DNA of 64,000 nt from assembly GCA_949357655.1 (NCBI GenBank), contig CASHTG010000007.1, positions 1-64,000 of the forward strand, given 5' to 3'. Positions 55,785 to 64,000 of the stretch are shown one piece after another (the stretch's first letter is position 1; each line of letters starts with the position of its first letter). The stretch is from Parascedosporium putredinis. Lineage: Eukaryota; Ascomycota; Sordariomycetes; Microascales; Microascaceae. A program made the position numbers and the translations under genes. The notes beneath the pieces were generated by a model. The model searched no databases. It saw only the letters and a list, made by a program, of their open reading frames with translations, and was not told the DNA's origin.

Positions 55785-58700
55785 TCATTTGAGGGGGATT
55801 GGGGGTCCCTTTACGTTGCTACTACCACGATGAGTGGGAGCCGAGCCCCGGTTCCGGCCAGTAATGCGGGTGTGACCGCTGGCACGGCTTGAACCACGAC
55901 TTGATGCAGCGCTTAAAGCCACTGTTCTGGGTTCTGTAAGGGGAAATGAGATGCGGATGGAGCACGAATTGATGTCAACCGGGTCGAAAAGCTTGGTGGT
56001 AGTTGCAACGACCATCAATGTCCGTGGCAACGCCTTGTTTGATGATGTGGCTGGCTGCCAGGCTGCATCGGGCGCTTTATGTGGAATGCGAATAGATGGC
56101 AATGAACCCATCTCTTGCTCTTCAAAACATTCCTCGGCCATTGGCTTGCTTGTGATCGTCTCAAGGTTGGACGACTTTGAGGCAATGGGGATAGGAAGGG
56201 ATACCATGGCAGGGTTACGCTGGATTGAGTGATCGAACACCATCCGAGTCGCCGAATCAACCGCCGGTGACCTAGGGCTGGCCGGCGCCCTGTTAATTCG
56301 TATATTTTTTCCTGCCATTCCTGTTGTGACTGAGGGGGGCTTGGGTGGCCACAGTTGAGCTATGGTTAACATTGATGAGGGGTTGAGGCCCAGAGCGTGA
56401 CATCACAGGGTTCATCCACACCGCATCTGGTTTTGACACTCGAGAATGGATTCCAGTCGAGGGCGTAGGAGGCAGTCGAACAACGGGCTGAGGTCGTGGC
56501 AGTGAAACATGAGGGTGGGTTACATCGCCATCGTAGACGGGGTGGTCATCCATCGTTGGTGGGGGTGGTGAAGGGGAATTGGGGCGTTTATCTTCCAACG
56601 AATTGGGAATCTCACAATTCGATTCAAGTTCTTTGGGCGGGAAAACCTAGAAGCACGCGTTTGTGCCGTGGTCGGCGCTGATGCACTAGATGGAAGAATA
56701 GATGGCGGCCTACTAGCTCCCCGGGTTGTGGCGGGAGGGGTTTCCGAAGGCTCGGAATTGTTATAGTTATTCCCTTCATCGAGACCTCTCGCCCAAGAAG
56801 CGGACGTCACAACTCGGCTGTTATGTTCTGAACGAGACGGATCTGGGTCCGGATGCCAGGTTTGCTTGATTGCAGACCGAGATTCGTTAAGTGTCAAGGC
56901 TTGGTTAGGAACGCGACGGTCAAGGCTGTCAGGTTCCTTTGAGTGGTTGTCCGGCAAGGTGTCGTCTTCTTGAAGAACGGACTGTACCCATTGATTCTGT
57001 TTTTCACCGAATGGCCGCTGCTCGGTGGCGGGATACCTTTCAGGGCGGGAAGTCGAGAAACTCTGCGAAGACGGTTGTGAGTGCTGCCGATTAAGCATTC
57101 TGCCGCTGAGATGTCCAATGGGGGCCGGCTCATCAGGCTGCGATTGAGGAGGCTGCGTGGTGCGAGACTCAAGCACCCGGCCTAGATCTGGGTTGAAAGT
57201 ACCATTACCTAACCCGCGATCATTGTCTGGTGATCCCCAGACATTACGGGACGACTGCTGACTACTTGATGGCCATGAGACGAGGCGATTAGCGGAGACT
57301 GTGGTGGAGGCGTTCCACGGATCTGATTGATTTGATCCTGCTTGCCTAACGAGCTTTCCTTGCTGTTGAGATTCAGTTGAGAGTGGACTCTTGTGGGCGA
57401 CGGGGAGGCTGGCGCGGCAGGAGGGTGAGCTGGTAACGTGCCTTCTCCTTGGGGGACGGTGTCTTTCTCGTGTAAAGGAGGAACATCCCTGTTAGGGCCG
57501 GTCTCTCGAAGGCGTGTGGACATGGTTTGGATATCGACATGATCCTTCTTAGCCTGCTCCCTCTTGATGCTCTTCCTTTCTGGAGGTGGACCCATGGCCT
57601 CAAGCTTGAGTCGTATGCGCTCTGCTTTAGCAGCCTCTTCTCGTGCTTCTTCCTCCAATCTACGCCTTATTGCCTCCTCACGCCTCTCGCGCATTAAGCG
57701 CTTCTGAAACTCAACTGCTTCCTCTTCAGAATTCAAGGGCGCATCTAAACCTGCTGCGGCCAGTGAAGGTGGTTTTTCGGGACCAACGTGGGCAGAATGT
57801 GGACTGGCATAGGTGGAGGATGGCGAAGCCTTTGGAGGCCAAGCCATCGTAGGTGGATACCTACCGCTTGACTGGCCAGAAGGCGAAAAATTTCTCGGCG
57901 AAGCGTGGCTATCCGTGGAAGTTGTGAATGACTCTCTTCGAGTGCTCAAAACATCACTTTGCATAGTGCTTTGCTCAAACCCTTTCCCTGACTTTTGGAG
58001 CAACCCACTGCCGCCGCTGACGTTAGAGGACGCCCTGCGTCGACTAAAAGGTAGATCCTGTACAGCACGAGAGGTCTGAAAAGTCGGAGATGGCTCAGTG
58101 GAGTCATGATGGGGGTATGGACGCTGGAGGAGGGCGGGCCTGCCATATGTATCGGCTCGAAAAGAACCCCGTCGGTCTTGCACAGGCTCATATCGTCCAG
58201 ACTGTGAGTTGTAAAGTTCCCGGCCCGTTGCGATCGGCGCATCCCTCCATGATGATCGGGTGAAATCATCAACAGCAATTTCTCGCCCAGGTGGGTGTTG
58301 CAATGGCTTATGGAGGCTCGCTTCTCTAAAAGGGGGACGAGGGCTAACATGTGTACGGGTGGCATCGGTAGCTACAGGTGATGCCTTCTGAATGGGTGGT
58401 AAGGGCGCCCAAGGAGACTTCGCGGGCTGGGGCGGCACTACGGGCTTCGTTACCAGCGTGACTTTCTCTGTGGACCCTGCCTTTAGAATGAGGCTCTTTC
58501 CCGATGCAAGGCCGCCGGACTTAGATGGGGAAGTCGATCTCAGCGGCGGTGAAGATTTTATTGGAGCAATAGATGGTGTTTCCTTGGAGGTTGGTAATGC
58601 CGGAAGCTGAGGTGGTTCTGTGCTGTTTGGTATTTCATCGGGAGGTGGCAGGGTGATTCTTGTACCATCAGTCCAAGTAATAGTTTCTGGTGCCCAGTCA

Positions 58701-59584
58701 TCATCGTCGTCGTCAATATCCGCCCAGTTTGCCTGGCCCTTTATATCTTCTGAATGTAACCTATTTGCCATATGAATGCCATACTTTTTGAGTTCTTCAT
58801 CTGAGAGCTTTTTGGTTCAGGTGCCGGCAGTGCTGCTATTGTTATTAGAATCTCATGTTCTCGTCTACGGGTACTGGTGTTACTAAGCCATAAGCAATAA
58901 CTTACGTTTGTTTTTGTTCCAGACGCTGGCTGGATCTGGTGCTGTTGATTGTTTGCCGCCGTTCGCCGCGAAACGTGGACTGGAGTCACGATTTCCACTG
59001 CCAGTTTTCGCCACAAGACGAGGCCGAATAGAGGTTAGACCGGAAGACGCTGAAGTGTTTGTGATGCCTGATATCGAGATAAATTTGTCACCGGCCTTGG
59101 GGGCACTGGGGCCCAAACCAGTTTTGGAGGCTAAGAAAGTCTTGTTGACAGACACTGTCTTGAAAGTGGGTGGTCTCTTGGCTGCCGATGAGCTGGCCGC
59201 ATGCCCTTTATCAAGGTTCGGCGACTTGGAAGGATCGGCTTTGTAGGCTTCTGTATCCGATCCTCCGCTGAGGCTGGAATCTGTCGAAGGAGTTGGATCG
59301 TCGACACCGGCGTGCCTATCTCCTATCTGATCGCTGCTACGCTCGACATCTTGCGGCCCCTTCTCGAGATCATCCTGTCCATATACTGCTGTATTAGGGG
59401 TCTGTAATGTATTAGCTTTTTTAACTGAACGTGAGTGCAATTTAAGGTATGGTGACAACAACGCTGAGCCACCACGAGAATAGCTTGCGTAGCTAGCAGC
59501 GTGGAGATATAGGGAGCTCACAGATTCGGAATTCGAGATGGGGACATAAGCGTGCTTCTCCAAGGTGGCTTCAGTGGCCATCAT
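55785..59584 (-). CDS. Conserved fungal protein, unknown function, largely disordered
   Basis: I do not know a function for this protein, but its segments recall a long protein common to Pezizomycotina. Conserved islands in order: FKTVSVNKTFLASK, RPRLVAKTGSGNRDSSPRFA, DPASVWNKNK, an ELKKYGIHMANRL helix, ANWADIDDDDDDWAPETITW, PAKSPWAPLPPI, IAVDDFTRSSWRD, ELYNSQSGRYEPVQDRRGS and SRRRASSNVSGGSG, a charged coiled coil (RLMRERREEAIRRRLEEEAR), then Ser/Pro-rich tails. An intron lies at about 58810-58902. The frame is lost at the A5 run near 58816 (expected PEPKKLSDEEL), near 57225, and again between 56640 and 56520. The start is uncertain; the frame opens at 59584. No enzyme motif or membrane segment was seen. 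The W-D-D-W-A-P island and coiled coil suggest a scaffold. Confidence 0.7.
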
Positions 59585-60294
59585 ACGTTGTTTGTTCGCG
59601 CCGTGATGACCTGCTTGAATCTCGAGTCACTCACAAGTGGCGCTCGAGCTAATGATGAAACTTGAAGTGAGGCCTGAATGCTAGCGATGGTGGATGATAA
59701 AATAATGCGCGCAACAAGTTCAGGCCAAGTTCGGTTCCTGGGGCGGGGTCGGCGAGGTGTTTTACTCGGTGACGATAGCTTCGTACTGGTGGAGGCGAGT
59801 TGAATGGATGAGGTGAGCAGAAGGCTGAGGTGTTGCGACGCACGCTGTCCCGAGTATTTTAGTGTCATAGCAAAACTTTTGGCGCTGGTTTTCTCCTTGG
59901 CTTGTACCGGCCAAAGTACCAGCTGGTCTGTATTTAGCCGAACATAATCCGTGCACCAGAATTTGTTCCCCGTCTACAGGTTGCCTCAACGACAATTTCT
60001 AGGAGCAAAGCTATTTAAAAAAAAAAAAAGAAAGAGAGGAATGGCGTGCATTGATGAAATCATTTTCATTGAGATATTGAATTTTGGATTTTGGAATCCA
60101 ACTCTTTTATCATGTCAATTCATGGAGAACCAAAAATGAAGCCGCGAGCAACGAGAGGACACAACGTTTGCTATCAAGTCATGTCTAGAAACACTACATT
60201 ACACTATCTGCGGTCGACAACGTTGTTTCACGACATCCAACATTCTACACATATCGCCTGACATCGTCCATTTCCGAGAACAACCCCGAAGATT
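59585..60294. other. Intergenic: upstream of unknown gene, 3' of ATP17
   Basis: About 700 bases. A frame at 59581-59868 is Ser/Arg-rich and could be part of the 5' leader of the unknown gene. A run of thirteen A lies at about 60017-60029. A TTCATTGAG/GATTTTGG-type AT-rich stretch follows. No RNA gene recognised. Confidence 0.4.
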
Positions 60295-60921
60295 TTAGTG
60301 GGCATTGTTCTTGTGATGGCCTAAAGAGTGTCAGGAGTGATAATTTTATGGATGATTCTAGTACTTACGGAGATGGTAGTAGTAGTTTTGAGCGTAGCCG
60401 ATAGCCACAAGGAATACAACGGCGTGGATTATGGCTGTGCGATAGGCAGTTAGTTTGTTTGAAGGAGTAGGCCAATAGTAGGGGAGGTATCTTACGCTTA
60501 GCGGAGGCATTCTTCCCGAAGTGCTTGGCCTGATATCTACCTAGCAAGCCAGTCGCCTTCACTTCGGAAGCAGCTCCACGAGGGAGCTTCTCGTAGAAGT
60601 TTACAACTCGTTGCATTCGGACGGCGCCAGGATTGGTTCCAATGGCCTAGACATTATTAGTAGGATATTATTAGTATTGGGACTCTGCGGTGGTGGGATT
60701 GTTCAAGTTGCGATGCAAATTATAGGTAGCACCCCACTGGACTAGAAGTCTAATAAGGGCGTTTATTTAAACCCCGCGCTTTGGGACATGGAGGTTGAAA
60801 TTACCTTCGGAGAGGCGACCTTTGGAAAACGTTAGTTGAGACGAGCCGGATCGTCGAGCGAAGGCTGCAACATACCTTGGGGGATGAGCGTGGATAACGC
60901 TCGCTTCGGTACGTAGCTCAT
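60295..60921 (-). CDS. ATP17: Mitochondrial F1Fo-ATP synthase subunit f
   Basis: Small inner-membrane subunit of ATP synthase that helps assemble and dimerise Fo. Exon 1 starts MSYVPKRALSTLIP, a mitochondrial presequence; a tiny exon VASPK and then AIGTNPGAVRMQRVVNFYEKLPRG follow, with LLGRYQAKHFGKNASAK. The next exon IIHAVVFLVAIGYAQNYYYHL is the single membrane span, and the last reads RHHKNNAH with the stop at 60295. Five exons with introns beginning GTATGT, GTAATT, GTAAGA and GTAAGT. In exon 1 the run G5 at 60879-60883 is two bases short of the expected PPK reading. About 100 residues, as in relatives. Confidence 0.88.
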
Positions 60922-61254
60922 ATTGAGAGGAATTAGCACCTTGACTAAAATGGCTGGGTGATCGGAAGAAAGCGACACCACGACTGGATACGATGGGGAT
61001 TGAGGTGGTTTGTAGGAATAGAGAGGTTAAACCGTGTTGAAGTTTGGCTTTCGTACGTCCCTTCAAACCGCTCAAATTTTCGGCACAACGTTGATACGGC
61101 CGAGCCAATCAGAAGCCAGACACTGATTTATTCATCACCGACGAACTTAATCATCCTTTTATTTGTACGTGCACTGCCAATAGAGCCGAACCTTCACGAC
61201 TGTCAGCTATTTGACCATCTTTTTCTCGTCTAAATCCATTGGCGCTCTCAAACA
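60922..61254. promoter_or_regulatory. Divergent respiratory promoter with CCAAT boxes
   Basis: These 333 bases separate the ATP synthase subunit f gene and the complex I NDUFS4 gene. CCAATCAG lies at 61105-61112, a second CCAAT at about 61177, and a third on the minus strand (ATTGG, 61238-61242). CCAATCA is the preferred site of the Hap2/3/5 (HapB/C/E) complex, a known activator of respiratory genes in fungi. The boxes are visible; co-regulation is inference. Confidence 0.5.
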
Positions 61255-61998
61255 ATGGCATCACTAAGAACGACACTCCATACGGGCGTCCTTCGAAGGG
61301 CCGGGACCCTTGGCACCGCCGGGCTCAGCGCGAGATTCCGGAGCAATCTGGCACCTGCTGAGCCACCCGAGGCGCCTGCTCTGCATCAGAATCAACCTAA
61401 CTACAGCCTTCAACCTGATAAGGCAACCTCGTACGTGTCATCTCTTCGATCCCTCTGCCGAAGTCCATGGGAAATTTCTAGCATACCTGTGATTTTCATT
61501 ATGTGCTAACGAAATTTACTAGGACTTTCTCGCCAGTTCCAAAGCGTATCCAGAGTGGAACTGAGCAGAGCGAAACCATCCCTGCCGCAATTGTCTCCGG
61601 TGCGCCCATAGAATTGCAGGGGAGACAAGTTAGGTGCGTCGATGGATCAGCGATTTTTTCCTGCCTTATCTAATTGACATGGACATAGAATCTATAAGGA
61701 GGCAAAGCCTGCTACACAGTCTGGTGGATGGAAGGGGCACCACTGGAGGATGGACTGGGACATTCTTCCAAAAGGCCATCGGTGGGAAAACCCACTTATG
61801 GGATGGCAATCGTCTGGTGATATGATGCAGGGGACCAGAATTTTCTTTGAGTCGAGGGAGGATGCCATTCGCTTTGCTGAAAAGCAAGGCTACGAATACT
61901 ATGTGCAGGAACCAAACACTCGTGCTTTCAAACCAAAGTCATATGCCAACAACTTTACTTACTCTGCGGGCAAATTGAAAATGGCTCGCACCAAGTAG
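61255..61998 (+). CDS. NADH:ubiquinone oxidoreductase NDUFS4 subunit
   Basis: Accessory 18-21 kDa subunit of mitochondrial complex I, at the NADH-binding arm. ATG at 61255 begins an Arg/Ser-rich presequence (MASLRTTLHTGVLRRAG). Introns at 61431-61522 and 61634-61688 keep frame; the joined protein reads KRIQSGTEQSETIPAA, IYKEAKPATQSGGWKGHHW, WENPLMGWQSSGDMMQG, FESREDAIRFAEKQGYEYYV and ends KPKSYANNFTYSAGKLKMAR, all diagnostic of the ETC complex I conserved region. About 200 residues. No frame break. Shares its promoter with the ATP synthase subunit f gene. Confidence 0.95.
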
Positions 61999-62367
61999 GA
62001 ACCCGGTGCTCGCAAAAGGATATTACATGTATCAATAGACCGAGGTAGCTGGAAAGAAGATCAAAGAGTTCTGCTGACGCTGAGTTCTGGGCAAGATCAA
62101 CGACTATTGCTCATGGAGGCATTCACTTCGGTAAATGAGAATAAAATAGCAAAATATCCGGGGTATCAATTGGTATACTCTAAATCGTGGAACCAGTAAA
62201 ACTCAGCCCTGCCAGGGGCCTGCCTAACTCCCTGAACTTGAAATCGCTGAACTGCGCCTAATCTGACCTCTTGAGAAGTCAGTTCTCAAATCCATCCCAA
62301 TCATACATCATAACATATTAAATGCTGCATCCGGCTCGACCCCGGGCGCAAAATTCTCTTTAAGGTA
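61999..62367. other. Intergenic between convergent NDUFS4 and GID8
   Basis: About 370 bases between two gene ends on opposite strands. No coding frame or RNA gene was recognised; it should hold both 3' untranslated regions. Confidence 0.4.
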
Positions 62368-63511
62368 TCATGAAGTGTTCATCGCTTCACTTTCCCCGGT
62401 AGATGTTTGGTGGCTTCCTATCATATCCAAGCTCAGGTCTATCGTCATCTGATCAGATGCGCTTTTGATGTCTTTTGAAGCTTTGCCAGCCCAGGCTCTC
62501 GTATGAATGAGCATTCGGATAGCTGCCTCTCGGCGGTCAGCTTGCTTCTGCAGTAGCGCTTTGTTAACCTTATCTGCGACTTCTCTTCGAAGATTTGGGT
62601 TAAGAAGCGGCTCTAATTCCGGCCCAAGTTTATCGTGGGGAAAACTATAAGAGCCATTGTATTTTCAAGGTCCTCTAGAAACTGTGGACTGGTTGGAGCC
62701 TTCGGAGCGAGATGTGTTTGTGCAAAATCAAGGGCTGGTGTGATATCCCCACCCGGTTTCGCGGTACACTGTCGAATCAGTTCAACTAACTGTAATCGTA
62801 ACAGTGAGAAATGAAGAACAGGATTTCTATCCAAAATCTGTCTCCAACGTTAGCCCTGCAATAAACCAAGATTGAGATGGTGCTAAGTGGAAGGTCATGA
62901 CAGATATCATATTTAAAGGTGGATGCGTCTCTACAGAGCTTAGTGCTTCAGAGTGGTGCATGTACAACTGTTTCGTAATCATGTAGTGAAGTGTGAGGGT
63001 GGGTTAAGGTTCTTGATATTTACCTCCGGATCAAGGTCATTCAATGCCTCCAAGGCATCATGGATATTGCCTCGGTGAATTGCGTTTTGGATCCTCTGAC
63101 GTATGAGGATTGAGTCCACATCTTGGTGTGGATTCAAATTTGCCTCGCTTGAGAAGTTGGCTGCCGCTCGCGAGTAACCAGACAACGTTAAGTAGTCAAG
63201 GATCAGGGCATTCATCTCACTATTCACATCACTACTCCCGCAAAGTGTTAGGACGATGGTAATAAGATAAGTTTGATAAGGTGGGAAGTATTCATGGTAT
63301 GGCAGATCAGAATAGAAGAACGATCAAGAGATTTCCGCATAAAAATTTCGGAGAGATTCCCATTGTTTGATTTGGTCATCATGCACATGATGTTCGAGGA
63401 GGATAAAAAGCGAGGAGTAGAGAAGATATGGACATACCGATGATAGAGAGAAGACTTCTCAGAGCCACCTGGAAATATGTGGTTGATAGGTGTTGTTGTC
63501 GCGGAAGACAT
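62368..63511 (-). CDS. GID8: GID complex subunit 8 (LisH-CTLH-CRA protein)
   Basis: Scaffold subunit of the GID/CTLH ubiquitin ligase that degrades gluconeogenic enzymes on return to glucose. Exon 1 (MSSATTTPINHIFPGG, ATG at 63511) is tentative. Exon 2 has the LisH motif MNALILDYLTLSGYSRAA followed by the CTLH part IQNAIHRGNIHDALEALNDL. After an intron at 62838-63023 come ILDRNPVLHFSLLRLQLVELI and FLEDLENTMALIVFP, the CRA region. One base is lost near 62638 (expected the frame continuing KLGPELEPLL), after which ELEPLLNPNLRREVADKVN and ARAWAGKASKDI-type sequence lead to the stop at 62368. A long intron (about 63238-63437) separates exons 1 and 2. Confidence 0.88.
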
Positions 63512-63814
63512 CACGGCGAGACGAAAGGGATGGCCAAGTTCGAAGGATTTTCTTCCCACAAAGTTGCAGACATTTTCAGCAGGTGGGGGTTTTATAGTTA
63601 TTGTAAATGGAGTTAGAAGTTGAAAAAGGGTACATGTATGCGGTACAGACATATACCCTTATGTGGAGGCACCTTGATAATTACATATACCACACCGCCT
63701 TTGATAAGATAACCCTTTTGCCAAGGGGTAGGAGGTATCGCCAAGTCCTCATCGCTCCTTGCCAGATCCCGAGCCTAGCAAGTTAAATCACCAGCGCAAG
63801 GAGAGGAGTACAAA

Positions 63815-64000
63815 ATGAGCCCACCACCTAAAGACGGCCCTGTAGTGGGATCCGATGCTCCTCGCCAAAAAGGACTCGCTACTCCCGAAACGATCAGGTT
63901 TGCCGCCGCCCATGGAGCCCAGCACTGCCAGACAGTCTTGCTAACGCAGGAGCAGGGTTGGATGTATTGCTATGGTCGAGAAGGTTTGATCCTCTCACTT
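63815..64000 (+). CDS. 5' part of a protein gene, unrecognised (cut by window end)
   Basis: An ATG in the good context ACAAAATGAG at 63815 opens a frame that runs without a stop to the end of the window, 62 codons. It begins MSPPPKDGPVVGSDAPRQKG and continues with an alpha-helical Ala-rich piece (ETIRFAAAHGAQHCQ) and GWMYCYGREG. I do not recognise the family. It is divergent from GID8 with about 300 bases between them. Supported by frame, start context and codon use only. Confidence 0.5.
   Translation, partial: MSPPPKDGPVVGSDAPRQKGLATPETIRFAAAHGAQHCQTVLLTQEQGWMYCYGREGLILSL

Noticed and set aside
60958..61108. Minus-strand frame upstream of ATP17 as a longer N-terminus
   Set aside because: The frame in 60767-61108 differs from the MSYVPKRALSTL reading, which matches the subunit f presequence and starts at 60921.
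17452..63511. Broken frames read as pseudogenes
   Set aside because: Breaks are single-base losses, mostly in short homopolymers, with the protein match continuing at once in the next frame, in many essential genes at once. Sequencing error explains this better than decay.

Overview
This window is nuclear DNA of a filamentous ascomycete (Pezizomycotina; gene content and introns look Eurotiomycete-like, but genus cannot be set from sequence alone). The grounds are many short spliceosomal introns (36 to about 190 nt, GT...AG, most with a branch-site-like CTAAC/CTGAC), fungal-only families (Zn2Cys6 regulator, GH125 mannosidase, Trs85, Gid8), an intron-containing tRNA-Gln, and a large block mutated in the manner of repeat-induced point mutation (RIP).

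Layout. Positions 1 to about 13150 are an extremely AT-rich block with no usable reading frame and almost no CA, TG or CG dinucleotides. It holds a minus-strand Ty3/Gypsy LTR retrotransposon with two alignable LTRs about 9.6 kb apart, a polypurine tract and recognisable reverse-transcriptase remnants, plus one less-mutated island of about 390 bp. The block ends abruptly at the 3' end of a Zn2Cys6 transcription factor (13180 to about 15560). From there to 64000 the DNA is ordinary gene-dense euchromatin: ULA1 (neddylation E1 subunit), an SDR oxidoreductase, tRNA-Gln, an Asteroid-like XPG/PIN protein, PRPP synthetase, a Cid1/CutA-type nucleotidyltransferase, TFIIF alpha, BUD13, TRS85, a secreted GH125 exo-mannosidase, a class I/II aminotransferase, then a run rich in DNA replication and repair genes (CDC27/POLD3, RAD18, a CHMP7-like ESCRT protein, REX4-like exonuclease, cyclopropane fatty acid synthase, RNase H2 subunit C, MCM6), a conserved unknown protein, two oxidative-phosphorylation genes sharing one promoter (ATP synthase subunit f and complex I NDUFS4), GID8, and the start of one more gene.

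The genes do not form a biosynthetic cluster; they are mostly housekeeping, arranged in divergent and convergent pairs. Two regulatory themes stand out by eye: ACGCG(T/A) boxes in front of CDC27, RAD18, RNH2C and MCM6, and CCAAT boxes between the two respiratory genes.

The most important caution for any reader: most conserved genes here are interrupted by single-base losses, usually inside short homopolymers, that leave the protein family match continuing in the next frame. At least twenty such sites were found by eye. This pattern fits unpolished long-read sequence far better than pseudogenes, so the breaks are reported but the genes are treated as functional. Exon boundaries given are my own reading of splice signals and frame, not computed models. 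No clearly new biological system was identified.
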